From a virus, in IMG/VR virus record IMGVR_UViG_3300020202_000151, positions 1 to 39,931 of that record: a stretch of DNA of 39,931 nt. One strand, 5' to 3'. This document shows, piece by piece, positions 31,199-37,667 of this stretch. Position 1 is the first letter of the stretch, and the number at the start of each line of letters is the position of its first letter. The position numbers and the translations under genes are program-made. The notes below the pieces were generated by a model. It ran no database searches. It was not told the DNA's origin and saw nothing but the letters and a program-made list of their open reading frames with translations.

Positions 31199-31546
31199 TC
31201 ATTCTGATTCCTTCTTTGCAAGCTCAAAGAACTTATCTGTATGGATCAGCGCGTAATGCCGTGTCCCAAGCAGTTCGTCGGCATTCTTCAGATGGACAAC
31301 TGGGACCCCTCTTACTAAGAGGTTTTCAAAACTAACTAGATCGGAGGCATATCGGGGGTGGACCGTAAGAGCGTCCCAAAGCTCCCTCCAATCTTCCTTG
31401 CGGATCAGGAAGAGATACCCATTCTCAGACTTCGCTCTCATGAGCGCATGCAACAGCGAATCCGCCTGAGCCTTGAATTCAAGCGGGATCTGAGTTGATG
31501 CCGCAAGAGCAGCAAGAGCGCCTAGAAAGCCTCGGCGTGTAAGCAT
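31199..31546 (-). CDS. Protein with twin-arginine-like signal, unknown function
   Basis: The 115-residue product begins MLTRRGFLGALAALAAS, a Tat-like twin-arginine signal with hydrophobic core. The remainder (GYLFLIRKEDWRELWDALTV; VPVVHLKNADELLGTRHYAL) is mixed alpha/beta without cysteine. It lies between the NeuB and methyltransferase genes, starting seven bases after the latter's stop. A folded export substrate is suggested. The link with the sugar genes may be coincidental. Confidence 0.65.
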   Translation of the reverse strand: MLTRRGFLGALAALAASTQIPLEFKAQADSLLHALMRAKSENGYLFLIRKEDWRELWDALTVHPRYASDLVSFENLLVRGVPVVHLKNADELLGTRHYALIHTDKFFELAKKESE

Positions 31547-31552
31547 TGCGAT

Positions 31553-32176
31553 CTATTCCTTTGGATTCTTGCAAGCCGCAGCCATCGCCGGGCCTGCCCC
31601 GATGATCTCCTGAATCTGCACGTCATGGAACAGCTCGGATAGGAAGTCCCCCAATTCGCTCGGTTGCCACTCATGGACGTGCCAAGGGTTCTGTGGGTTC
31701 ACGCCGTCATTGGTGGTCGCAATAGGGGTGGTAATGTAGAGCACTCCGGACGGCTCTAGGGCCATGTGAAGCACTTTGATGATGTGCTTGGCTGTCTCTA
31801 TCGGCATGTGCTCGATGACCTCGATGCAGGTGATGAAGTCAAAGGGGCCGTGCAAAGCCCATTCTGCCCCGGTGCAGTAGATGGATTCCCCGCGGCTGTG
31901 CATCTTCTTGGCGTAGGCGATGGCTCCCAGGTTGGAATCCACCCCTACGGTCTTCTTGAAGTACAGGGACAGCATCTCCGTCCCATAGCCTGATCCGCAG
32001 CCGTAGTCCAAGGCAATCTGACGGTTCTCGGCGGGGAGATCGGTGGCGTAGGTTAGCGCCGTCATGTACCGGTAGAGGTGCCTGAACTTCTTGGAAGGAT
32101 CTTCCGTCTCGGTCTTCTTGACGCCCAATTCCTGGCAATCAAACAGGAAGAGGTTCTCCGTTTGGTGTTCCGACAT
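31553..32176 (-). CDS. Class I SAM-dependent methyltransferase
   Basis: The 207-residue enzyme has glycine-rich motif I ALDYGCGSGYGTEML (55-69), an acidic post-I residue in VGVDSN, and motif IV-like DFITCIEVIEHMP, then YITTPIATTNDG and HVHEWQPSELGDF. This is the pattern of small-molecule or glycan methyltransferases. It overlaps the NeuA gene by 38 bp and so belongs to the sugar operon. It could methylate the nonulosonic sugar or its precursor; a nucleic acid target is less likely because no target-recognition domain is present. Confidence 0.85.
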   Translation of the reverse strand: MSEHQTENLFLFDCQELGVKKTETEDPSKKFRHLYRYMTALTYATDLPAENRQIALDYGCGSGYGTEMLSLYFKKTVGVDSNLGAIAYAKKMHSRGESIYCTGAEWALHGPFDFITCIEVIEHMPIETAKHIIKVLHMALEPSGVLYITTPIATTNDGVNPQNPWHVHEWQPSELGDFLSELFHDVQIQEIIGAGPAMAAACKNPKE

Positions 32177-32810
32177 TCTGTTTCCCTCTCATATGGTTGT
32201 ACACAGCCTGGGCGACTACCCAATCTGTTTCCGTGTCGATGTCAATATACGGGGGTGGGACTTCCAGCCACGTTCCGCGGTTGACCTTGCCGTAGAGCAT
32301 GAGTTGGCCTAGTTGTAGGAACGCCGGGACGCTGACGGCGTAGATGCTGCCGGTGACTACCATCTTGGGAACCCGGTGTTGCCGATTCAGATTCTGATAC
32401 ATCGCCCCTTCTGGGACGGTATAGCTGTAGTCCCTCCGGACTGCCGTGCAGCTCGGGAATCCGTTGTCCGTCACCGCCTTGAGGCATAGCTTGATGTCCT
32501 CCACCCTTCTGAATGGAGTGGTTGGATTAAGGAGCACGAAAGCGTCGTATCGCTTGTGTTCCAAGAGAACGGCTCTAATGGTGTCCTCGATGGGGCTGGA
32601 ATCCGTAGCCAACTCTGGGGGCCTCCGATGCAGGGATTCCATGGCCGTGTCGATTTCAGGGTCGTCCGTAGAAACCACCACGTCACACCCTGCCTCAATT
32701 CCTTGCATCAAGGCCAGCCTCCAGAGGGGCATACCACCAAGCCGTAGCTTGTTCTTCCCTGGAAGGCCCTTGGAGCCTGCCCTGGCCGGGACGATGGCGA
32801 GAGTCTTCAT
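32139..32810 (-). CDS. neuA: NeuA-family CMP-sugar (acylneuraminate) cytidylyltransferase
   Basis: NeuA activates the sugar with CTP to a CMP-nonulosonate donor. The 223-residue protein has the signature PARAGSKGLPGKN (8-20), which binds CTP, then VVVSTDDPEI, LLNPTTPFRRVEDI (usually LQPTSPLR), and a late acidic metal motif DIDTETDW. These fit the family well. It lies nine bases after the upstream zinc-protein stop and overlaps the methyltransferase. Together with NeuB it gives the last two steps to an activated donor; the earlier sugar steps would be host-supplied. Confidence 0.9.
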   Translation of the reverse strand: MKTLAIVPARAGSKGLPGKNKLRLGGMPLWRLALMQGIEAGCDVVVSTDDPEIDTAMESLHRRPPELATDSSPIEDTIRAVLLEHKRYDAFVLLNPTTPFRRVEDIKLCLKAVTDNGFPSCTAVRRDYSYTVPEGAMYQNLNRQHRVPKMVVTGSIYAVSVPAFLQLGQLMLYGKVNRGTWLEVPPPYIDIDTETDWVVAQAVYNHMRGKQNVGTPNGEPLPV

Positions 32811-32819
32811 TGCTCAGTT

Positions 32820-33035
32820 CTATGTAACCTCGGAGACTTCTTTCAAGGTGGCCTCTGCCACTCTAACCATCCCTGGGCTAAAGTCTGCCGCGTTGCTTGC
32901 CTTGTATAGCCTGACGATCTCTTCCAAGGCAGCCTTATACTTATCGCGTTCCCATATTAGGCGTTTTGTCGGATGGCTGTAGCTGCAACGATGGGGCATA
33001 TCCACAATCCCACAGAAACCGCACTTGTATTTCAT
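32820..33035 (-). CDS. Small zinc-binding helical protein
   Basis: ATG 33035 has a strong GGAGG site. The 71 residues begin MKYKCGFCGIVDMPHRCSYSH (C5, C8, a His and C17), a zinc-finger-like cluster, followed by a helix (WERDKYKAALEEIVRLYKAS). The upstream extension overlaps the neighbouring gene. Function unknown. Confidence 0.65.
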   Translation of the reverse strand: MKYKCGFCGIVDMPHRCSYSHPTKRLIWERDKYKAALEEIVRLYKASNAADFSPGMVRVAEATLKEVSEVT

Positions 33036-33049
33036 GCGTTTACCTCCGG

Positions 33050-33196
33050 TTATGCGAAAAACCGCCCACGGTTGAAGAAGTAGGTAAACCACAAACCAAA
33101 GAAATCAGCCGATACTCGATCACCGTCAAGTAACGCCTCAAGATAGATGGAATGGAGAGCGTATAGCCACGCTTCGCGTTCTCTGTCTGTCATCAT
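33050..33196 (-). CDS. Small aromatic-rich protein (48 aa)
   Basis: ATG 33196 with AGGTAAG upstream gives 48 residues including EREAWLYALHSIYLEALLDG and DFFGLWFTYFFNRGRFFA. The many Phe, Tyr and Trp residues suggest a peripheral membrane or core-packing peptide. It is too short for family recognition. Confidence 0.5.
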   Translation of the reverse strand: MMTDREREAWLYALHSIYLEALLDGDRVSADFFGLWFTYFFNRGRFFA

Positions 33197-33203
33197 TTGA
33201 TTC

Positions 33204-33368
33204 TTACCTGTAATCCGCCGCCAACTTCCCGCTTGGACATTCGCGTATTCCGCCCGTGATGCTCAGGTATCTGTGTTTTGAAAAGTGCAGCTCGCAGTAA
33301 TCGTAGCCACAATGGGGACACGCCTTTGCCTTCCGTCCGCACTTCATGACGGAGCATCGCTTTTTCAT
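33204..33368 (-). CDS. AN1-like small zinc finger protein (54 aa)
   Basis: Start ATG 33368 with AAGGATAG. The sequence has C5, C10, KACPHCGYDYCELHFSKHRY (C17, C20, C25, H28, H32) and C44, an arrangement that recalls AN1/A20-type fingers. It lies directly downstream of the 118-nt inverted-repeat RNA, so its expression could be controlled by that structure. Function unknown. Confidence 0.6.
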   Translation of the reverse strand: MKKRCSVMKCGRKAKACPHCGYDYCELHFSKHRYLSITGGIRECPSGKLAADYR

Positions 33369-33383
33369 CGTGCTATCCTTCTA

Positions 33384-33501
33384 GTCACCCTAATGGTGTG
33401 CGCGATGCGCCAGGGCGTCGGGCTCTGCCTCCCGACTTTAGGCATCTAGCTACCCAGTGGGACCAGCGCATACTAGCCCCCGCGCACACCATTAGGATGA
33501 C
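33384..33501 (-). ncRNA. Long-stem structured RNA element with internal pseudoknot
   Basis: Arms 33384-33404 and 33481-33501 are inverted repeats of 21 bp with one mismatch (core CCTAATGGTGTGCGCG). ATGCGC/GCGCAT extends the stem inside. On the minus strand the centre contains TGCCT-AAA-GTCGGG-AGGCA-GAG-CCCGAC, interleaved 5-bp and 6-bp stems that fit an H-type pseudoknot with short loops. A small CCC-ACT-GGG hairpin precedes it. It sits 15 bp upstream of the AN1-like gene. It could be a regulatory leader RNA or a miniature mobile element. Confidence 0.6.
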
Positions 33502-33502
33502 G

Positions 33503-33601
33503 TTAGTTAAAGCACATGCGAAACATGGGCCGCTCAGTGGATAGGTTGAGTACGACCACCCACCAAACGCCATTGAGTTCGGCGCAAATCTCGCTCGTCA
33601 T
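33503..33601 (-). CDS. Possible tiny protein (32 aa)
   Basis: ATG 33601 to TAA 33503 encodes MTSEICAELNGVWWVVVLNL followed by a short tail. It abuts the structured RNA and has no clear ribosome site; it may be coupled to a still shorter frame upstream. Plausible, weakly supported. Confidence 0.35.
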   Translation of the reverse strand: MTSEICAELNGVWWVVVLNLSTERPMFRMCFN

Positions 33602-33617
33602 AGATCGTTTGGTTGGA

Positions 33618-33848
33618 TCATTTGTAGGTCACCCACCACTTAGGCTCGGTACGCCACCGCTTCCAGTTCTCCTCGTTCCTACGCTTCGCCTCGGGGATGC
33701 ACTTTGGGCACACGCCGACGCCGCTGTGTGGTGTAGTGGCTAGGCTGGTGTCTCCCCATTCGTGACCTCCGAAGTTCTTCCCGCAAATAGGGCACGGTTC
33801 CCAGAAGTAGCCTCCAAGCCTAGCCCTAAGCCAATGCCACAGCCTCAT
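33618..33848 (-). CDS. Small zinc-ribbon protein
   Basis: ATG 33848 overlaps the upstream stop (ATGA). The 76 residues have PCPICGKNFGGHEW (C19, C22) and GVCPKCIPEA (C47, C50), a zinc ribbon, then a Trp/Lys-rich tail (ENWKRWRTEPKWWVTYK). Function unknown. Confidence 0.7.
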   Translation of the reverse strand: MRLWHWLRARLGGYFWEPCPICGKNFGGHEWGDTSLATTPHSGVGVCPKCIPEAKRRNEENWKRWRTEPKWWVTYK

Positions 33849-34090
33849 TTCCCCTCCGGGCTCTTAACGCTGGAACTATGGCTCCTCACCACAAAGTCCC
33901 GATTCTTCATGTCCTGATACTGCGTGATGCACAGATCCCCCGGTAGGCCAAGGACCATCTCCTCCGAGATCCGCACCACGCCGCCACGGTCACGGACGAG
34001 GACCGCCAGCAGCTTGCGGAGGCGGATGTTCTCCTCCCCAACGCAGTCGGGGCACCTATCTACGGGGTACCTGTGGGGGCAGATGGTCAT
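33845..34090 (-). CDS. Small Cys/His protein with helix
   Basis: ATG 34090 has AGGAAAAGAG and overlaps the preceding stop (ATGA). The 81 residues start ICPHRYPVDRCPDCVGEENI, a Cys/His metal site, followed by IRLRKLLAVLVRDRGGVVRI. The remaining upstream frame is out-of-gene. Function unknown. Confidence 0.65.
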   Translation of the reverse strand: MTICPHRYPVDRCPDCVGEENIRLRKLLAVLVRDRGGVVRISEEMVLGLPGDLCITQYQDMKNRDFVVRSHSSSVKSPEGK

Positions 34091-34269
34091 AAGCTCTTTT
34101 CCTTCGAATCGTGCATCCTGTCCAGCCGATCCATGACCCACCAGAGGGCAGCAACGTAGCCGTCCTCCCACCGGGCCGCAGCAACCGAGCCGGTCTTCAT
34201 CAGCTTCTCGGACTCGTTTCGGTGAAACTTCAACGCAGCCCGGATGCGCTTCTTGAGCTTATCCTTCAC
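34087..34269 (-). CDS. Small helical protein, unknown function
   Basis: GTG 34269 overlaps the upstream TGA (GTGA) and has GAAGGG upstream, giving 60 residues. The sequence is basic and helical (KKRIRAALKFHRNESEKLMK) with a Trp-rich end (YVAALWWVMDRLDRM). Confidence 0.6.
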   Translation of the reverse strand: MKDKLKKRIRAALKFHRNESEKLMKTGSVAAARWEDGYVAALWWVMDRLDRMHDSKEKSL

Positions 34270-34451
34270 GCCTTTCGCCCTTCTTGGGGACTGTGCCCCA
34301 CTCCAGCCGAGGCTAGCAGGGCCTTGTGAAGCTGTATGACTTTCTGAGCCCACACGGCCCCCGCAGACTCCCACGGCGGCACAAATTCAATGTCGTAAAG
34401 GAACTTCTGGACGGCTTCCTGAAGATCCTTCAACTTGTCGGCATCCGTCAT
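34266..34451 (-). CDS. Small helical protein, unknown function
   Basis: ATG 34451 overlaps the upstream stop (ATGA). The 61 residues include LKDLQEAVQKFLYDIEFVPP and VWAQKVIQLHKALLAS. No cysteine. Function unknown. Confidence 0.6.
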   Translation of the reverse strand: MTDADKLKDLQEAVQKFLYDIEFVPPWESAGAVWAQKVIQLHKALLASAGVGHSPQEGRKA

Positions 34452-34708
34452 GGCTTGCTCCGATGCTGAGATTCATGAATAGGCCCTGCCGGGCACGCGG
34501 CGGACGGCTCCCCGTTGTGGTAGTGGAGCCATGCAGGGATATCTGGCTCGCGCCTCACTTCAACGCCATTCTTGCAAAGCGAGCAGATCGCATAGATGCA
34601 TAGCTTCCGCTCGTTCTCCACGCCGCTCTCGTATCCCACTTGACGCCCAGCGATGTACGAATCTAGTTCCTTGGCGGTCGGCTGTTTCTTCCGCTTCGCT
34701 TTTGTCAT
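34448..34708 (-). CDS. Small Cys-containing protein
   Basis: ATG 34708 is chosen because upstream sequence overlaps the neighbouring zinc-ribbon gene and is Ser/Arg-rich; it has a weak ribosome site. The 86 residues carry a basic start, YIAGRQVGYESGVENERKLC, then ICSLCKNGVEVRREPDIPAW and SAACPAGPIH. One zinc site is possible. Confidence 0.55.
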   Translation of the reverse strand: MTKAKRKKQPTAKELDSYIAGRQVGYESGVENERKLCIYAICSLCKNGVEVRREPDIPAWLHYHNGEPSAACPAGPIHESQHRSKP

Positions 34709-34733
34709 TGCTTCGAACCCCGATTCTGCGCCT

Positions 34734-34931
34734 TCACTTTCTGTCCTCCGGGTGAAGCGGTTTCCCAAATCCACGTAACCGCAGTAACTTTTCCTCTTCA
34801 CAGATCGTGAACGCCTTCCGGCAAATTCGACACTCGACCTGCGCGACGAGCCGCTCGCTTTCCGGGCTGACGACCTCCTTATCCTCGATTGGGATCTCTT
34901 GGGCACACAGGGGGCAGTACATCGAGGTCAT
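34734..34931 (-). CDS. Small zinc-ribbon protein
   Basis: The 65 residues have MYCPLCAQEIP (C6, C9) and VECRICRKAF (C34, C37), spaced for a four-cysteine zinc ribbon with an acidic linker. A second ATG three codons on could be the start. Function unknown. Confidence 0.7.
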   Translation of the reverse strand: MTSMYCPLCAQEIPIEDKEVVSPESERLVAQVECRICRKAFTICEEEKLLRLRGFGKPLHPEDRK

Positions 34932-34938
34932 GATCTGC

Positions 34939-35175
34939 CTATCCCTTTAACTTCGACGCTTCGCAACCTGGGCAAGAACAGTTGCACGTTTCATTGCAGT
35001 TCCAGCACGTCTTAGCCGCGTCATTCGCGCAATGGCGGCTCTCCCCCCAATAGGCTTCCACAACCGACACGTCGTAGCCGCGATGACACGGGCATCGGCA
35101 CGGGTCAGTCTGCCTTGCCGTTTCGGTTCTTAGTTCGACGTGGCCACATGACCCGCATTCGTTCGTATTACTCAT
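34939..35175 (-). CDS. Cysteine-rich protein with several metal motifs
   Basis: ATG 35175 overlaps the upstream stop (ATGA). The 78 residues contain ECGSCGHVE, DPCRCPCHRG, HCANDAAKTCWNC, and NCSCPGCE, twelve cysteines in all with two or three His. This is enough for two zinc sites. Function unknown. Confidence 0.65.
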   Translation of the reverse strand: MSNTNECGSCGHVELRTETARQTDPCRCPCHRGYDVSVVEAYWGESRHCANDAAKTCWNCNETCNCSCPGCEASKLKG

Positions 35176-35513
35176 CGTCCGCGCCTTTCGGCCTCCCAAA
35201 GAAGCTCTTTCTTCTGACCGTCGATCAGTTTGTCCAGCCGACGCGCCGCCGCCCTAGCAAGCTTCCGAACGCCGCCCTTGGTCCTTTTAGCGAGCGAAAG
35301 GAGGGCGTCTACCTCCAGAGCCAAGGGGATGGTCAGCGACTCACACAGCCCCGTGCAGAACGTCTTGATGTGCGGTTGCGCGTTCGGACCCTGGACCTGA
35401 TGTTCGGGAGCCTCCGACAAGTTCTTGGTCTTCTCGTCGAAGACGCATTCGTAGAGGATCTGTGGTAGGTTGCAGATCGGGCAGCAGATGAGCTTGCGTT
35501 TCACCTTTTTCAC
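35172..35513 (-). CDS. Zinc-ribbon protein with helical C-terminus
   Basis: GTG 35513 overlaps the upstream TGA (GTGA) with AAAGAGAG before it. The 113 residues start basic, then LICCPICNLPQILYECVFDE with a CxxC pair, and later FCTGLCESL. The C-terminus is helical and basic (RKLARAAARRLDKLIDGQKK). Nucleic acid binding is possible from charge; not recognised. Confidence 0.6.
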   Translation of the reverse strand: MKKVKRKLICCPICNLPQILYECVFDEKTKNLSEAPEHQVQGPNAQPHIKTFCTGLCESLTIPLALEVDALLSLAKRTKGGVRKLARAAARRLDKLIDGQKKELLWEAERRGR

Positions 35514-35758
35514 GAACGGACTCTCTTTCTTTTCTTGGTAAGCGGGATACCACACCGATTGAGCATCTTCAGGATGTCCAGGCTGTCCTGTCGGCTGAAC
35601 GGGGCCTTGATGTCCCGCTCACCGATCCGCCTCAGCAGAAGCAATGCGTCGTCAAGGGCCGACGAGGCGCAAGTCCAGCAGAGCCCATGCATCGGAGGCT
35701 TCCGGTCCTCCAGGCCCATCGGAGCGAAACACCCCTTGCAGATTTCGTCGTCGTTCAC
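35510..35758 (-). CDS. Zinc-ribbon protein, small
   Basis: The 82 residues have ICKGCFAPMG (C7, C10), GLCWTCASSA (C27, C30), then a helix (LDDALLLLRRIGERDIKAPF) and a basic end. The stop overlaps the next start. It follows the larger protein by ATGA overlap. Confidence 0.7.
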   Translation of the reverse strand: MNDDEICKGCFAPMGLEDRKPPMHGLCWTCASSALDDALLLLRRIGERDIKAPFSRQDSLDILKMLNRCGIPLTKKRKRVRS

Positions 35759-36519
35759 GAAAGATCCTTTCCGGCATGGTCAGGGCAGGGCTTCAGGAAG
35801 GCGCAGCGGCCGCCGGGGATCGGCAAGCCACAGGACTGCTTTTCGATGCCACCGAACCGGACTTCCTCCAAGACCTTCTGATACTTGCAGTTCGGGCAGG
35901 GAGTCACGGGCGGCCCCCAGAATGGTTTCATATAATCCGGGCCGAGGCGCTTATGCTCGACACACGGACCGGTGGCCATCCAAGTCTCTCGCCCATGCCT
36001 ATCGGTGCTCCACGTCAGCGGCTCACACCCGGGGAATCCCTCCGCGTAGTGCGCCCCGCAATGATCCTTCTCGCGGGCGCACCGAATTCCGCCCGCGTTG
36101 ACAGCCTTGCAGATGCATTTCCCGAGATGGTCCGTGTACCAGCCGCACTTACAGAACGGGCCAGTATCCTTCTGGCCGAGCGCCGCCTTGGCGATGGTCG
36201 GAGTGTCGCAGCCATAGGTGCAACAGCCGTTGCCAGAGTCGTACTTTGCGATCTCTTCCAGAGCCTTGCGGTATGATTCGACCTGAAGTTCTGCGGCTTC
36301 GGCTCGCTTCTCGGCTTTGTCGGCCCGCTCAAGCGCCTCCTCCAGCCGGTTCGATACACCGATCCTGTTCTGGTTCAGGATGTCAATGCGAGCTTGCGCG
36401 TTCTCGAGCAACCGTGCCTTCTCGGTCAGCTCGGCGCGGAGCTTGCCGTTTTCTTCCTTCAACGTCTCCGTCGCTGGGCACCCTTGGCAGTAAGGACTTC
36501 CGCAGTCGCATAGGCTCAT
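35755..36519 (-). CDS. Coiled-coil, multi-zinc protein; larger paralogue of the 3779-4174 product
   Basis: The 254-residue protein has an N-terminal cluster CDCGSPYCQGC (4-14), then a coiled coil (about 20-85, LRAELTEKARLLENAQARID). It then has the segment shared with the 3779-4174 gene: EEIAKYDSGNGCCTYGCDTP, an insertion CKCGWYTDHLGKCICK absent from the other copy, and NAGGIRC with HCGAH and GFPGCE. C-terminal cysteines (PCPNCKYQ; PGGRCAFLKPCPDHA) complete further metal sites. It overlaps the next gene by ATGA. Function unknown. Confidence 0.75.
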   Translation of the reverse strand: MSLCDCGSPYCQGCPATETLKEENGKLRAELTEKARLLENAQARIDILNQNRIGVSNRLEEALERADKAEKRAEAAELQVESYRKALEEIAKYDSGNGCCTYGCDTPTIAKAALGQKDTGPFCKCGWYTDHLGKCICKAVNAGGIRCAREKDHCGAHYAEGFPGCEPLTWSTDRHGRETWMATGPCVEHKRLGPDYMKPFWGPPVTPCPNCKYQKVLEEVRFGGIEKQSCGLPIPGGRCAFLKPCPDHAGKDLS

Positions 36520-36959
36520 TGGGCAACCTTCCGAAATGGTGAACGCCTCAGATTCTCTTTTTGAGTGACAGGCTCAACATGTTCTGGATTCACACAAGCG
36601 TGGACCCTACACAAGTGGTCGTATACCATTCCCGTGGGTAAGGGCTTCCCGGCTAATTCGGCCGCGTAACGATGGGCGCGAACGTGTCGCCCATCCGGCA
36701 AGGCGTACTGCCCGTATCCGTTCCAGTAAAGCGACCCATTCCACAGCCAGCACGGGCCAAGGTCCGGACGGTGCTCCGGAGTGGGTCCATTCCTGTCCAC
36801 CATCTGGGTAAACCGAACCTCGGTCGGCACGCCTCTGCTAGAAAGGACCCCGCAATCTACGCATCGCCTGTACCCGAGGGCTGTAACGTAGGTGTCGTGG
36901 TGAGACGGACGCCTACCAGTTGGGCACAGTACCTTGCCCGACCCACGTACAGCTCTCAT
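36516..36959 (-). CDS. HNH homing-type endonuclease
   Basis: The 147-residue protein has a zinc pair CVDCG and a standard HNH_3-like core: CWLWNGSLYWNGYGQYALPD, then AHRYAAELAGKPLPTGM, and YDHLCRVHACVNPEHVEPVT with the catalytic His and Asn. Such enzymes nick or cut DNA and often move between phage genomes. It is between the zinc-protein series and the second recombinase, with ATGA overlaps on both sides. Whether it is mobile, or used in packaging or recombination, is unclear. Confidence 0.9.
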   Translation of the reverse strand: MRAVRGSGKVLCPTGRRPSHHDTYVTALGYRRCVDCGVLSSRGVPTEVRFTQMVDRNGPTPEHRPDLGPCWLWNGSLYWNGYGQYALPDGRHVRAHRYAAELAGKPLPTGMVYDHLCRVHACVNPEHVEPVTQKENLRRSPFRKVAQ

Positions 36960-37606
36960 GCCATCACCGGGAGCTTGGCAAGAGTCTCCCGCACGTCACA
37001 CAGATGGGCATACCGCTCCGTAATGGTGCTGGACGAATGCCCGGCGAATACCTGAGCAAGCCGAAGATCCTTGGTCACGTTGTAGACGTTCGTAATGGCA
37101 ACGTGCCTCATGGTGTGGATTCCACGGCCATACAGGTAGAGGTCAAGGGCCTCCAGCGCCAGTCTCAACGCCTCCTGAATCGACCGCAGGGAACAATGGC
37201 CCCCGATGCATACCTGTTCTTCCCTGGGCCCGTCTTTCTTGCTCTGCCGATGGATGATGCAGGGCTTGGCTCGACCCGGGAAGATATACCCCTCTTCCAC
37301 AGCCGCAGCCCGGCGCTTCAGGATCTCATGCACATGCGGCATGACATCAATGGGGGTTGGATGAAGGGTCTTCTTCTTCCGGCGAGTCACCATGACCCGC
37401 TCAGGGAGAATGTCCCCCTTCTCAAGATGGGCGACCTCCGACAGCCGCAGACCCGTACCTACGGCAATCGTGTAGAAGTCGTAATCCCGCTTGAACATCT
37501 CGTCCGTTTCTCCGAGTTTCTTAGTCCTGTCCAGCAACGCCTTGACCTGCTCCGGGGTCATGATCTTGGCATCCGCCAACGTCCAGTCCGACACTCCTTT
37601 TCCCAC
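36956..37606 (-). CDS. Tyrosine recombinase catalytic domain only
   Basis: The 216-residue protein has Arg54 (TGLRLSEVAHLE), a basic strand with the expected Lys (RRKKKT), HTMRH (164-168), AGHSSS (189-193) and Tyr199 (ERYAH). The N-terminal SAM-like core-binding domain of integrases is absent; the protein begins just before the catalytic domain. The GTG 37606 start is weakly supported. It could act as an auxiliary recombinase, resolve multimers, or be a truncated integrase. Overlap with the HNH gene (ATGA) shows expression as part of the leftward operon. Confidence 0.85.
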   Translation of the reverse strand: MGKGVSDWTLADAKIMTPEQVKALLDRTKKLGETDEMFKRDYDFYTIAVGTGLRLSEVAHLEKGDILPERVMVTRRKKKTLHPTPIDVMPHVHEILKRRAAAVEEGYIFPGRAKPCIIHRQSKKDGPREEQVCIGGHCSLRSIQEALRLALEALDLYLYGRGIHTMRHVAITNVYNVTKDLRLAQVFAGHSSSTITERYAHLCDVRETLAKLPVMA

Positions 37607-37641
37607 GGCTCACCATTACGTCCCCCTTCCTCGCAAATACA

Positions 37642-37667
37642 AAGCCGCATCTCCTCCCAGCGGCTTT
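37642..37667 (-). repeat. Hairpin containing a ribosome-site-like loop
   Basis: On the minus strand AAAGCCGC pairs with GCGGCTTT around a loop holding GGGAGGAGAT. It lies between the upstream replication gene and the second recombinase and might control entry of ribosomes. Confidence 0.4.

Noticed and set aside
33385-33573. Minus-strand frame across the structured element
   Set aside because: It runs through the inverted repeat and has no start signal; the RNA structure explains the sequence better.
36956-37606. Frameshifted full-length integrase
   Set aside because: No core-binding-domain-like sequence was found in any frame just upstream; that space holds a short gap and a replication gene.
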